NCBI GenBank assembly: GCA_015956445.1
Contig: WIUZ02000008.1
Location: forward strand, 1,054,001-1,118,000
DNA: 64,000 nucleotides
Direction of reading: 5' to 3'
Source: Thelephora terrestris
Lineage: Eukaryota > Basidiomycota > Agaricomycetes > Thelephorales > Thelephoraceae
Positions 34,401 through 45,713 of the stretch are shown one piece after another; within the stretch, counting starts at the first letter, position 1, and each line of letters begins with the position of its first letter. The notes below the pieces were generated by a model. The model made no database searches. It saw only the letters and a list, made by a program, of their open reading frames with translations, and was not told where the DNA came from. A program made the translations under genes and the position numbers.

Positions 34401-36461
34401 GTCCAGATCTCTGGTTCTGGGAGTAGCCAGGTTCTCAACGATGAGTAGCCACAGATCAAGGTCTCGGTGGACCTGAAGCCTCTCTTTGACACCGCCAAAG
34501 ATTGCCTCCGTTTTGTAACGGAGTGCTTCGAGGTTATCAGCGAATCCGCCCCCCATATCTACCACTCGGCACTCCCGCTGGCTCCAGCCTCGTCGATCAT
34601 CTGGAAGTTGTATAGCCAACAGATTTCCTCGGTGGCGAGGGTCGTGACAGGGATCCCTCCCTCATGGGATTCGTGCACGGCAATTGCCGAAATCACATTT
34701 GATGGATTAAATGCAACTTGGTCACCATGCGGACAATACATCGCAACAACTCCAGGCAGAGACATTGAAGTTCGGGATTCAACCACCCTTGAAATCTCAT
34801 ACGTCCTAAAGTTTCCTGGCCGGAATGAACGGCGTCTGGATTCTCTCGTGTTTTCGCCTAATGGACTCCTGATGATCGCCGCATATGATATGCTTGCGCT
34901 GCGACGGGAAGAATATCGGAGAGTCGTTGTTTGGGACATCCAGACAGGAGTTGTCATCAAGGAACTCAATATAACACTTCTGCAATTCGCCTTGGAGGAA
35001 GACTGCGGATATCAAATGAACAAAAGGAACGAACTTGCTAGGATGGTCCACATCTCTCTCGGGAACATTAAACCCTGTACCAGAGTGCCCCATGAGGATC
35101 AACGGGTACCACGGTATTGGCAGCTCGGCTCCCACTGGATCCACGGGGAATCACTCTACTTTGTCACACACTCCTTATATCCCAATTCGGAAATCAGCAT
35201 CCGGGAGTTCCAACCAACCTCAACCCCTTCACCCCCTGATTTCAAACTAACCCCAACCCTCTCGCACCCTGTGATCCAGTTATTCCAGGTGCCACAACAT
35301 GCCGGGGAATTCTCATTCTCTCCGGCCTCCTTCCACGCATCATTTGTCACGCCTAAGGAGGTCATCATAGTTGATGTTTGTGACTTACTGGCAAATGCCC
35401 TACTCTACACCAGAACCATTGATCCACACTACCGCAATTCACCAGGAATTTTCTCTCCTGATGGGCGCCTCTTCGCGTGCAGAACACTGAGCAATGATAT
35501 CAGTGTTTGGAAGAACACTCCCACCGGTTACATCCCGTGGAGCACCGTCCGAGCCCGATTATCACTCAGGGGGTTTTCATTTTCACCCATCTCTACCTCC
35601 ATCTTGGCTTGGGGTCTAGGTGGGATCCAATTGTTGTGCCCAGACAATGGTGTTAGTCTCTCAACATCTTTGACCCCCGATATGATGGAACCGGGTCTTC
35701 GAGACCATTTGGTGACAAGTTCGACGGATGGGAAGTGGATCGCAATCACACGGAAATTGGGTTGCATTGTCACAATCCTCGACGCTCTCTCAGGCATCCC
35801 TCAATATTCCATCAACATGGGGCCAGAGATTCAAAGTATAAGGCTTGTCGACAATACCCTCTTGGTGTTGGCCAGAAATAGACTAGCCAGGTGGGATCTT
35901 GAAACCGGTTGTGCAAGGGAGGTGGGGGTTTGTTCTCAGATCCTGCACAGCCCACGTGTTTATCCCCTTACACTATCTATTGATGGCACCCAGGTCATCG
36001 GCTACGCATTGTATGGACTGTTTGAAGCAGACGAAACCAGAGCACTTGTCTTATATGATGTGAAATCCAGCCAAATCAGTCACTGCTCGGCACCATACTT
36101 ATTCCAAAGCATTGGGGACATACGGTTTTCCCTCTGTGGGTCCAAACTAGGGCTTTCCTGCAGCGGCGCAAGGGGCAAAAATACACGATTCATGCAGGTG
36201 GAAATCAAGGGGGGGGAATTTGGTGGTGCACATCATTGGATTCGGAGTAGGTGGCAACTGCTTGCCTTGCTTCCATCCTATGATGGGTTTCACATTGGGT
36301 GTGGGGGGAGATGGGTCGAGGATTCCAAGGGCAGGAAAGTCTTCTGGCTGCCTCTAAATTTGAAGGTGCAGGATGTGGATGATGTGGTATGGGAGGGAAA
36401 CTGTTTGGCCTTTGTAAATGGTGATCACAAGGAGCCAATCATCATTCAATTCAAGCCATGA
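31422..36461 (+). CDS. NACHT STAND protein with WD-type propeller (NLR-like)
   Basis: Eight exons, all in phase: 31422-31715, 31766-31893, 31949-32087, 32144-32279, 32503-32639, 32693-32737, 32789-34396 and 34455-36461, giving 1497 residues. Residues ~40-290 are helical (GTKIVLDIAKESADAFPPLK, LIPWLTKLEDC, ILDKAQDIGTVVKLVEQLRR) with no catalytic motif. NACHT: Walker A GLAGTGKS at ~365-372, Walker B VIVIDALDEC at ~462, then FFITSRPE. A winged-helix/linker region contains FHKSFPDFITD. After ~830 come SAPHIYHSALPLAPASS and a degenerate propeller (WSPCGQYIA, VFSPNGLL, VVVWDIQTG, IFSPDGRLFA). STAND proteins switch by nucleotide exchange and oligomerise on ligand binding; fungal ones act in heterokaryon incompatibility and probably immunity. 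The ligand and output of this one are unknown. Intron 4 (223 nt) is unusually long. Confidence 0.93.
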
Positions 36462-37347
36462 ATACCCCTCCTTCATCTGTGCCCATTCCCAGAACCCCAT
36501 TCACCCTACCAAACCCTGTTTCATTCTCACTGTTTTTTCTTTTCCATCTTCTATTTCACAATGTATCACCTTCTCCCCTCGGACTTTATTTTGAGCCTCC
36601 CTTGTACTCCACACGCGCACAGGGTTGTGTACTGGTATCACATAGGGCTTTCTCATCAATTTCTAGTGTACACCAAAACTTGTACCAATTGAATCTCCAA
36701 AGGTGGCATCCTTGAGACACCAAATATATCTGTAGTTTCTGTTTGTAATGATCAACAGACCTCAGGTTTCCAGGCTGTTTGTTCAAACCATTCCAGCTGC
36801 TGACGAGAAAGCTTCCCGCCAAGGAAAGGCGGATGCAATCTGCAGGAGAAACAATAACAAGCCAAAGAGCACTGGTTTGAACCGTGGGGGTAGCGCGCTT
36901 TGCCAAAGCCACACCATAGTTCGAGGAGGTTATCATCATCCCACTGGGAGCGCAGAGCCCGCTCGGTTCAGCAAGATGGTCAACGTGGATTCAATCATGC
37001 TAGTGTTCCACCACCCTGGTTCTCGCGTCATAGAAGACGGGTGGCCCGTTGCACTTTCTGTCGAGCCACAGACAAAACTCACCATCAGCCTGCGGATGAC
37101 TTGTTCAGCAGCGCGTCTTGGCAAGGAACTGATGATCTGCTTGGCCAGGAGGATTTCCTCACTCTAGAATTGGTCGGACACAGAGACGATAACAGACCAC
37201 GCACATAACCATTCACCGACGAGTGAGTAAAAGCGCGTTCCATAAATTACGACCCAGTGAATATCAGAATACAAATGCACAACAACACCACGATACGCGT
37301 TTCGAAATGTTCTAAATTTGAGATGTGGTAACCCTGGAACGCGGGGT
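36462..37347. other. Convergent intergenic region, no gene seen
   Basis: About 890 bases between the 3' ends of the NACHT gene (+) and ASF1 (-). A 139-codon plus-strand frame at 36748-37167 has no recognisable domain and is shadowed by minus-strand frames; I do not call it. The T/A-rich part near 36530-36560 may serve 3' end formation. Confidence 0.45.
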
Positions 37348-38221
37348 TCAAGTGGTCTTGTCGGTGCCATTTGACTTTGCGTCCGGGTCCTTCTTCACGT
37401 CCTCCTCACCATCCTCGTCTGCTGAGTAAGTATCTGCCGACGGAACGGCCGCAGACGTCGCAGCGCCAGCCGAGGCAAGATTGGGCCGCTCCAGTACATC
37501 CCTAAACACGGGCCTCAGCGTTGTCAACACCACAAGAGGGAAGGGGATAACAACACTCACCACTTGATTTGAAACCTGGTAACGCGCGGCTTATCGTTGA
37601 TGTCCCTGACGAGTTTATCAAACTCCAGCGACCGTTCCTTCTCCTTCTCTCGTTTCTCCTTTTCATTGTCAGGATCAACGTCTCCCGTCCTAGTGGGCAT
37701 CCCGCCATCTTCAGCTTCCCATTCTGTGTTCTGATAATACCCTACCCGAACGAACTCTTGCTCCTTGTAGCTCCCGGTCAGGATCAACGCCGCCACGCCC
37801 AGCACGTCTTCCTTGGGTATCTTCTTTGGGTCCGGAGCGCAGCCTTCAAATTCGAAAGCGTTGATGCCCACGGGGACGGGTCCGACGAGACAGTCGTCTA
37901 GTTCTTGATCGAGGTCTTCGTTGCCGGGCGACGAGACGTATATGAGGCGCCACTCAAGATCTATTCTTTGTGAGAACGGTGGATCAGTTCTTTCCGAAGA
38001 AATCGAGACGCATGGATATCCCTCGTGCGTGCGAGGGAGGGAGAGACGCACCGTCTTCCAGAGGCGCGATACACTCAAAGGTCACGCGAAAGTGGTATGG
38101 GTCTAGAAATCGGGCGGGATTGTTTAGGAACTCTACGTTCTGTAGCCATAATGGGTGAGCGAGACTGACGACGCGAAGGAAAGAGACAAGGTGGACTCAC
38201 TCGAATTGTGACAATGGACAT
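37348..38221 (-). CDS. ASF1: Histone chaperone Asf1
   Basis: Asf1 binds an H3-H4 dimer in the nucleus and hands it to CAF-1 or HIRA for chromatin assembly. Four exons keep phase: 38201-38221, 38052-38139, 37561-37960 and 37348-37501, giving 220 residues. The first exon codes only MSIVTIR. The core follows: [30 protein letters not shown] (Asp37 and Glu39 in the surface that binds B-domain partners in yeast and human), [29 protein letters not shown] and [11 protein letters not shown]. The tail of ~50 residues is acidic and low-complexity, as usual in fungi. By gapless alignment to human ASF1A the residue at position 94 is Ala instead of Val. Confidence 0.96.
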
Positions 38222-38589
38222 GGTGGTTACCGGGACGGGAACGCGTCGCGTTGTGCTTTCAATAAATGTTGTTGGAGGGAACCAAAAATTCTCACGCTCG
38301 CTCCTCCTCGCGGTGCGGCACGAGACGTGGTATCAGATTACAGGTTACAGGTACAGAGAGGTTCTCCTGGCAACAAACGATCACAGCCTTGGCGTACAGT
38401 TGAATCCTAACTAGCTTCTAGACTCATTTATTCAGAGGGCTGCGAAAAGACTTGTGCTCTATTCCCGCTTGCACATCATCAAATTCTAAAATGACGCAAT
38501 AATATACGCACTAATAACCAAAGGAATCGCGACCGTTGACCGTGCGTACAGAACGGGTTTTCCGTGGCTGGCCAAAAATTAATTCTCAT
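38222..38589. other. Short intergenic region, no gene seen
   Basis: About 370 bases between the ASF1 start and the end of the cyclotransferase-like gene. It must contain the ASF1 promoter. A short A/T-rich stretch (38470-38520) is the only notable composition. Confidence 0.4.
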
Positions 38590-39158
38590 CTATTGGGAAT
38601 CATGTCCTCCATTCTTCTGCGCCCCCAACTCGAAAGTGCCTGGTCGAAGATCGTTGGGATCGCCCGCCCACACGAACGTCTTTCCGGAGATCTGGTCGCC
38701 TCCCGAAGCAGGTTTGATGAAGCACGACACACATCGGTACGCGTCTGTCTCGTAATATGCCAACCTCTTCTCGTGTCCCTCCTCTTGAACCTCGTAAGCC
38801 ATCCCATTCACCACGTTCCCGGGCGGTCCATCGGTGAGAGCGGGGTACGGCCCCCACATCTTGATCGAATAATTGACGATAGACGCTGGTCGGAGGATGG
38901 GCGGGTATTTGAGATGTAGGAGTCCGGTGAGGAGTTTTTCGTCCATGAGAGTGCCATAAAAGAAATATAGGACCGGCTTCCACGATTCGGGTTCGTAGGT
39001 TGTGAGGGTGCCGTGTGTAGAGTTTCGAGCGGCGCGAAACATCTTGGCCATGGCTTCCGTCTTCTGATGCTTTGGTGGCGCTGAACTATCAGCGTTGGTA
39101 TCTGTGGTCAACTATATGAGCAGGGTGAGGGATGGGCGGAAGAGCGACCTTTACTCAT
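38590..39158 (-). CDS. Gamma-glutamylcyclotransferase / AIG2-like protein
   Basis: The fold signature YFFYGTLMDEKLL (the substrate-loop YGTL) near residue 50 and RLAYYETDAYRC with the candidate catalytic Glu place it in the AIG2/GGCT-like superfamily. Members cyclise gamma-glutamyl amines or peptides; the exact substrate here cannot be told. The main exon is 38590-39111 without its own early ATG. A tiny first exon (ATG at 39158, MSK) spliced by a weak GTCGCT donor to the CACAG at 39106 restores phase. The alternative is an internal start at MAKMFRAAR. The C-terminal end (GTFELGAQKNGG) is typical. Single-domain, cytosolic, no signal peptide. Confidence 0.85.
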
Positions 39159-39515
39159 TATCAGAGGGAGAGGATGGCAGTTGGCGATTCGGAAGTATAT
39201 AGTTTCAATACCGCCTCGTCATCGGAGACTCGAAAATCATCCGGCTTATAGAGATGAGTCATTGACATCTCGTGACGCCGACGACCCCGTCCTGCAATAC
39301 TAGCGGACCATAAAGATACCCTGAAGATACGACCGCTCCAAACTCGGCTTTCAATATTCATGTGTTGTACAGAGCGCGGGATGCGCTGACAAGATACCAT
39401 CCAGGCCCAGGATATAATACAACTACGAAACGCAACTATTATACCACCCTCCTCGCACAAGAATCAAGGTTACGACGACCAGTGCGTGTGATGGAGGTGG
39501 CCGTTTTTTTCCTCC
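39159..39515. other. Intergenic region, no gene seen
   Basis: About 360 bases between two minus-strand genes. It carries the promoter of the cyclotransferase-like gene and the 3' end of the carbonic anhydrase. The open frame at 39161-39460 has no recognisable content. Confidence 0.4.
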
Positions 39516-40352
39516 TCAATCCACAAGGTCAACAGCCCTATCGTTCAAATGTCCGGTGGAGAGATCGTAAATCCACCCGTGAACATGCACCTTCGCCTTC
39601 TGGATGGTCTCCATGCTTTTGAGGGTCTTAACCTGCTTCTCCACGTTCTTCTTCACAAGAATGGGGAGTGTCCGTTCCTCTTGGGGCAGCGATCGAGCAA
39701 GCTCGGTGAGAGGCTCAAGCCAACGATGTAGAGGATCCGTTGGCACTTGCGGCGGTTCCTCGGCTGCTGCGAGGCAATGCTTTGCACCACCGCACTCGGT
39801 GTGTCCAACGACGATCACTGAAAAGGGGTTAGCTTATTGGTGACATTAGAATTGAAGAGATCAGCACCAACTGACCGTGCTTTACTTTGAGAGCACCTAC
39901 GGCATACTCCACGACGGACAACACGTTGTCATCTTTTGGGTGAACCTGGCTGTGTATCCGTGTACAAGTAAGTAAAGCGCAAGAAAATCAAAAGCCGCTC
40001 CACGTACTTGGCGATATTCCTGTGGACGAAGATATCTCCAGGCATGAAGCGCGTGATAACGGACTCTGGGACTCTCGAGTCCGAACAACCGATCCATAAC
40101 ACCTGCCAAAAGCGAAGTAAATCACCCAGATGATGTCCGATTGTGCAGATAGTGGGAAAGCCGTCAGCGATTCCGTTCGCACGACACGCCGGAGGGAAAA
40201 GCGACCGACGTCAAGACAAGAAAAAGACAGACCTGGGGTGTTTGCACCGCGGCAGACCGAATAAAAAACCCCGGGTCAGCCTGGACTATACTGTGAGCCC
40301 ATTTGGCGTTGTGTTCCAACATCTTTTGTATGACCAAATCGTTTGAGGCCAT
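39516..40352 (-). CDS. Beta-class carbonic anhydrase
   Basis: Catalyses CO2 hydration to bicarbonate; in fungi it supports growth at ambient CO2 and CO2 sensing. Four in-phase exons, 40233-40352, 40008-40102, 39876-39949 and 39516-39817, give 196 residues. Start [19 protein letters not shown]. The zinc site is complete: CSDSR (Cys46, with Asp48-Arg50 dyad) and HTECGG (His102, Cys105). Other landmarks are [32 protein letters not shown] and [15 protein letters not shown] near the end. No clear mitochondrial leader, so probably cytosolic. At 196 residues it is at the short end for the class but has all core elements. Confidence 0.95.
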
Positions 40353-41305
40353 CGTAGATTATCGATATGTTGGAGGACTGCGTGGATGGTGCTGATAAGC
40401 GTGGAGCGAGGGTCTGGTAAGTATTCTAGGTACGATGCCCAGGGTTAGAGGCTGTCAAGGGAAGAAACGAAGACGAGGAAGGCTTGGGGTAAACTTTTTC
40501 CCTGTAGTCGCTGATTTTGAAAAGAAGGTTAAAGGAAAGGATCGTCCTGAGAGCAGGAATGGCGTATCCACGATCAGATCAGTCATGTACACACCGTTCA
40601 GCTGACCCATATCGATTGAACCTTCCTCCATTCGTATAGCCCATGCAGTCTAGCCGCAAATTTTTCTCACAAACATCCGGAAAGAATGGGCACGTTTTCT
40701 ACAGCCCGGCCCTAAGACAGGCTGAGTTCTGACTCGCTGGCATCATGTGTGCTACGGTAATAGGGCATCTCCCAAACGCCCGTTCCCTCAACGTGCAACG
40801 CGACTCCCGCATTCCACAGCACGGTGGCACATTTTTCACCAAGTATCTGCTTCTGATGCACGGACTGGATTTCAGTATGTACATCGGTTCGGTAGCAACT
40901 ATACATTTGCAAATCTGTAGATATGGTGATACTCGAAATAAATCATGGTTATCGAAGTTCCACTTGTTTATGTTTTTTTTTTAAGAATCGAGGAACTCCG
41001 GGCCGGATCTGGTTGGGGCTGCCTGGTACTTACCGGTGAGTCGATCAGGTCGGGGGACCCAAGTATGGAGTTTAGGGTTCTGAGCCTACATCCCTTTGCC
41101 AGCCTGGTGGCGAACCCCGCCCAGTCTAGGCTGGAATCCAGCCTCGAATTCAGAGGCGAGGAAGACGCGATTCGAAAGGGGACGATACCTAAGGGGGACG
41201 ACGCCTCTGAATTGCCCAGTCAGACTCAGACGTGGTCAGACCCACCCGCACGTGACCTAGCCTTAGCTTCAAGTTTCGACCACATCCACCTTGTCCAATG
41301 TCGCC
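40353..41305. other. Divergent intergenic region, no gene seen
   Basis: About 950 bases between the starts of the carbonic anhydrase (-) and the ubiquitin-like-domain gene (+). It contains a poly-T tract at 40972-40982 and short frames only. It should hold both promoters. Confidence 0.45.
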
Positions 41306-42690
41306 ATGCCTGAAGAACGTTGCAGTCTCACTATTCCTCTCCTGCATGCTCTTTCTCCAGGCCCCGGCAGGGATCATGAACTCATAGGGAAGGTTGACTA
41401 CGAATGTTTGCCCTTCGAATTTATAATGGTGTCCGACTTGAAACAGGCGATCATCAATCATCTTCATATGACCGATCCAAATTTCAGGACCCTGCGGATT
41501 TTGATGACCATATACCGGGTGCGACCAATGTCACTTCGCCTGGGGCTACTCCTTTCATCCCGCTTTCCCAACAGCTCGAACCCAGGCGACCGGCGAGAGA
41601 GATAGAGGACTTCGATTTGGATTACCTCCGGAAAAATGCGCGGATGCTGGCCGGAAGTTTTAGGGCAGTGGCAAACCCAAATATTGAGCAGAACATACTT
41701 GTCAGAGTTGGTGAGTCCACGGGCTCTTTTAATGATCCACACTGTCACTCATGGCGCCCAAATAAGTCACCATGCCGCTTTTTGACGTTGACTGCGTGTT
41801 GTTTAAGAAAGAGGGCCCATCCTATACCTGTTTTGCGAACTATTCCATACAAGCACCACCAAACGTTACCGTCCGTGAAGTGCTGGAGCTGTTGAAAGAA
41901 CAGGCCTCCGTACTTCCCCAATCCACATCCGTCACTTATTACGGGGTTTGTGGGCCGCTAATTCGTGTAAATGCATCTCTAAGAACCTTGCAGATTCTTG
42001 GAGCTCACCAGGGCATTGGGAAGAAAACTGTCAAAGAAGCGAGGGAGAGATTACCCCTTGATGACACATCCGTGCGCGATCATCGTTCTCTCCTTCTTGG
42101 GTCATGTTTGGAAGAGGGCAGTGTACTTGGCATCGTCTTCAGTGAGTCACTGGGGTGCTTGTTGAGGCGATGTTACTCACATCAGTTCATCCACAGACGT
42201 ATAGGACCACGAGCGACTACACACGGTACGTAGCTGTTGTTTCACAATCCCACTTTTCCTCGACGTTTGATCAGCGCGGGAGAAGATAGCAGAATGTGGC
42301 CGTGAAAGCGTACCACCGTCCGAGGATGCAGTGCACACACAACGCATCATCACACAGAAACACATCGATGCAATCTACAACGAACGTCCGGGAAGGAAGT
42401 CGGGGTTGCCTAATGCAATATACCACCCTGTTTTCGCGAATTTCCTTTCTCGAGCATTCGGAGACCTCGAGGGAGATGAGGCCACTCTCCGCAAGACCTC
42501 GCTCTTCATCAATGCCTCCCATGATTATTATCCCACGGAAGAGAAACGGATAGCCGCGCTGCAGTCCTCTCTAAAGTCTTTTCTACACGACACAGTCCTG
42601 ACGGAGACGATATTGAAATTTGAGAAACGGGTCATCCCAGACGGGGTTATCCAGGTCAAACTGCCCCGATATCCTCAGTGGGAACGTTAA
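41306..42690 (+). CDS. Protein with two tandem Crinkler-like ubiquitin-like domains
   Basis: Five in-phase exons, 41306-41518, 41575-41710, 41767-42141, 42205-42225 (21 nt) and 42275-42690, give 386 residues. Two stretches resemble the ubiquitin-like N-terminus of Crinkler-type proteins. First, ~10-115: VSDLKQAIINHL, LRILMTIYRLEP, EIEDFDLDYLRK, ending NILVRV. Second, ~120-240: NVTVREVLELLKEQ, ending VLGIVF. A helical region follows (QKHIDAIYNERPGRKSG, AIYHPVFANFLSRAF, KRIAALQSSLKSFLHD), similar to segments that precede P-loop or kinase-like modules in agaricomycete proteins. Here the protein stops at RYPQWER without such a module. Downstream sequence (42733 on) looks like a detached C-terminal part, so this may be a shortened gene. 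Function unknown. Confidence 0.65.
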
Positions 42691-42732
42691 CCGGTCTGTT
42701 TTTTATCACGGAAGTGAGGAGTAGCCTCTGGT

Positions 42733-43300
42733 GCCGTGTTCGCCGAAACCTTCGTCGTCCAACGCCTTACGGATTACATTGCCCTCGGTCCCAACCCCAC
42801 TGAACAAGATAAAGGCCTGCGCCGGGTGGCCCAGATCCTTTTCACGCTCAAATAATGCATCCTGGGCTTCGAGGGTTTCTACCAGGACTTTCCTTCCAAC
42901 CCCGCCTTACCTCATCCACCCTCAAGTGCCACGGCGTCATCGGCAGCACCAACCAAAACGTGGGGCTCCAGGCATCAGGCCCCAGACCCACCGCGGAACG
43001 TATTTCCATGCTACACAAAACACCCCACCAACGACCCCGGAAAAGATGATCTCAAAGGTCAGCCCTTCAGCCACCAGATCGAGGGAGGTGACGCTGGGCG
43101 TTCCTCTTGGCGCATATGGATGACGAGAATATATGCACACTTTGGATCCTCAGCCTATCCGCCGGAAGTCGCGTGTGCAACATCGCGAGATGGCAGCCCA
43201 CGGCGCGTGAGGTACCAGTGTAAACAGGGCACGTCGTTGTTCCGAATCCGCAATAAAATATGGTACCACACGTACCACGGTATTGATTGATCACGCATTT
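42733..43300 (+). pseudogene. Decayed C-terminal fragment of the upstream gene family
   Basis: A protein-like stretch (GAVFAETFVVQRLTDYIALG, then LRRVAQILFTLK) is followed by shifting frames with Pro-rich, coding-like content. It starts 43 bases after the stop of the tandem ubiquitin-like gene. From memory of related proteins, this kind of segment lies near the C-terminus after the central module, which is absent here. I read it as the remains of the 3' part of the same gene after an internal loss. The family link is tentative. Confidence 0.35.
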
Positions 43301-43464
43301 CTGGAAGAGCGTCAAGAGCAATAGGATAAACTTCTCATTCTATACACTGCATGTGTGTTGGGGAGAGGGAAACTAAGGATAAACAGAAGAAAGTCCACTT
43401 TCTGCAAAATCTTGTCCGTGGATTCTGCCTCAATCGAAGATCACACCTAAAAAGCAGCGTAGAG

Positions 43465-44811
43465 TCAGTCTCGAAACAGGTCCCAGATCAGATATCTCAA
43501 CCGACCTCCGTCCATCGTGATAGTCTGGCCTACAACCCCAAAAGTATACATCAGCGACCCCACTCCAAATTCGAGCGTAACCAAACCCAGATGCCGCGAT
43601 AGAGGGAAACAACTCACCAGTCAAGAATCTCGATTCCGGCTTCGCGAGGTAACTGACCAACGAAGCTATATCCTCCGGTTTACCCCTAGGCGTACTCGCG
43701 GGCAACCCAATCATCTATCGTCCGGTCGATGAGCCTTCTTCCCAAAATCGGGCGCTAGGAAATTGGACCTGACCTCTTGAACCGTCCTATCTCCCGCAAC
43801 TTTCTCCGCTTCGACAGCTACAAAGGACATCAAAAGAATGGTCACCACCTCAGATCGGAACATAAGCAACAGCTCCAACACACACCTAGGTCGGTCTGAA
43901 TCGTCCCAGGTGCATACCCATTCACACAAATACCGTACTCCCGGAGTTCCTGCGCTATTGAGTTGCGAAAGCCACAACGGCGTACGAACGTCAACCGCGC
44001 AGTTATTTAGAACGGAATGGAATAGGCTCACCGAGCGACTGCACTAACCCACGAACGGCGAACTTTGACATGCTGTAGGCGCAAATGTTTGGAAGGCCTT
44101 TCAGAGACGCTTCTTCAGCATTGCACTGTATTTAGGCATGGAAAAGAAGAGGCACCTCGCTTTCCTGCCATCGAACAAGCACCTACGCAAACACCCCCAC
44201 ATCAGCGATCCTATTGCATTTCGTAGGGAGGAGATGACGAACCGATTATTTTTCCTCCTCCGCCTTGCTCGATCATTTGCCGTGCGGCGTATTTGAAGCA
44301 CAACATGACACCGCGGGTGTTCACGCCCATGAGCCAATCGAAATCATCCACAGATGCTGTAAAAATCCTTCGCGTCAGGTTCGTGAACGGGAGAGGCAAT
44401 TGATTACCACCAACTCTGCAAGAGCGACTTCATAACCACCACACCCGCGTTCGCAACCATCTACAAAAGTCCAGTTTGTGTCCGGCCGATGACTCGAGAG
44501 AAAAGAGATGGGCTCACGATATCCAACTTGCCAAATTTCTGCACAGTGCTCTCGATCAGGCTGTTCACCTCATCTTCGCGAGAAACATCGGCGACCACGG
44601 CCACAGCTCGCGCCCCTTTCGACCTGACACGTCGGACTGCGCCCTCCATGGCACCGAGTTTGGATGGCAGGTCGTTAATGACTACATCGCATCCATCATC
44701 TGCGAGTCGAAGGGCGATAGCGAGACCGAGCCCTTGCGAAGATCCCGTGACGATCGCTACAGGTCTGGGTTCGGAGTTGCGAGGGAGGAGTGGGGAGTGA
44801 GCTAGGGTCAT
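43465..44811 (-). CDS. Short-chain dehydrogenase/reductase (SDR)
   Basis: NAD(P)-dependent oxidoreductase of the classical SDR class. Nine exons, all in phase: 44518-44811, 44415-44460, 44243-44356, 44156-44182 (27 nt), 44032-44097, 43886-43954, 43774-43817, 43618-43714 and 43465-43529, giving 273 residues. Cofactor motif TGSSQGLG (residues 22-29), NAG motif in MVANAGVVVM, VNTRGVMLCFKYA helix, and the catalytic triad Ser155 (GACSMAG), Tyr168 and Lys172 (YSMSK). The end is PRGKPEDIASLVSYLAKPES and GQTITMDGG. This pattern fits diacetyl/acetoin reductase-like or 3-oxoacyl reductase-like SDRs; the substrate cannot be read from sequence. It is convergent with the ubiquitin-like gene. Confidence 0.95.
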
Positions 44812-45713
44812 AGCGAGTTCTTATCGGTTCAGATCGGTGGTTGAGCTCGACGGTTGAAGGGGGCTGAACGAGGCGAATGGGGTGTGGTGGGCTAGGACCT
44901 ATGTCGACGGCCTTTTAAACGGATTCCATCGCGTTCGAGATATCGCTTGGGAAGGAGGTATCGCTTTGCCACTGGGTGGATTCTATTTTTGCTTAACCTA
45001 CGGTCGATCCTTGTAATCGACGACTGTCAAACAAGAGATTGAGCCATATACGAACTCCACCGCGAGAAAAACACACTAACCGACTCGCTCAAACCATACA
45101 GAACAAACCCTCGACAGACACAAGCAATGACCTTGGGGCGTACCGGCGACATCGGCGGAAACTAACGGAGAAGCGGGTGAATCAGGTTGTACCGGTGTCG
45201 TTGAGGAGGGTTGGCGTCCGTCGAGTCTCAAGTGCAAGGGTTCGCAGAGTGAGGTTGACCTCCTGCAAGCAAGATACGTAGCATCGGCGGGCAGACGATA
45301 TCCGATGACGGTGAGTAAGTAAACGCGCGAGAGAGAAAAACAAGGGGAGGGTAGGTTTAGCGCGCAAGGATAGAATGAAGATCACGGGTCAATCCGACCA
45401 CAAAACTTTCAAAGCTCATATCATATCATATTCTTCAAGACAACGCTACTTAATAAGAGGCCATACGATAGGCGATGCTAAAGAGGGCAAACAAATTCAC
45501 CCTCTCCCCGCTCGGTGGAACGAAACGAGGAGTAAACAAGGTTTTTTCAAAGAGAGGAGACGGATAAGTTGCAAAAGGCAAAAGAGAAGAGACAAGAAAG
45601 AAAAAGAGAAGAGGCATGAGTTAAAATAGGGTACAGGAATGATGAACAAGGAACGTTAGGTCAAAGAGCAGCTGTGATCTGGGCGAGGGATCACAGAATG
45701 AGCTGCACGCCTT
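44812..45713. other. Intergenic region, no gene seen
   Basis: About 900 bases between the SDR start and the SR protein end. A purine-rich stretch (45520-45630) is noticeable. It probably lies in the 3' UTR or terminator zone of the SR gene. Open frames here are short and unsupported. Confidence 0.45.

Noticed and set aside
36748-37167. 139-codon frame between the NACHT gene and ASF1
   Set aside because: No domain, overlapping frames on the other strand, no convincing splice or family similarity.
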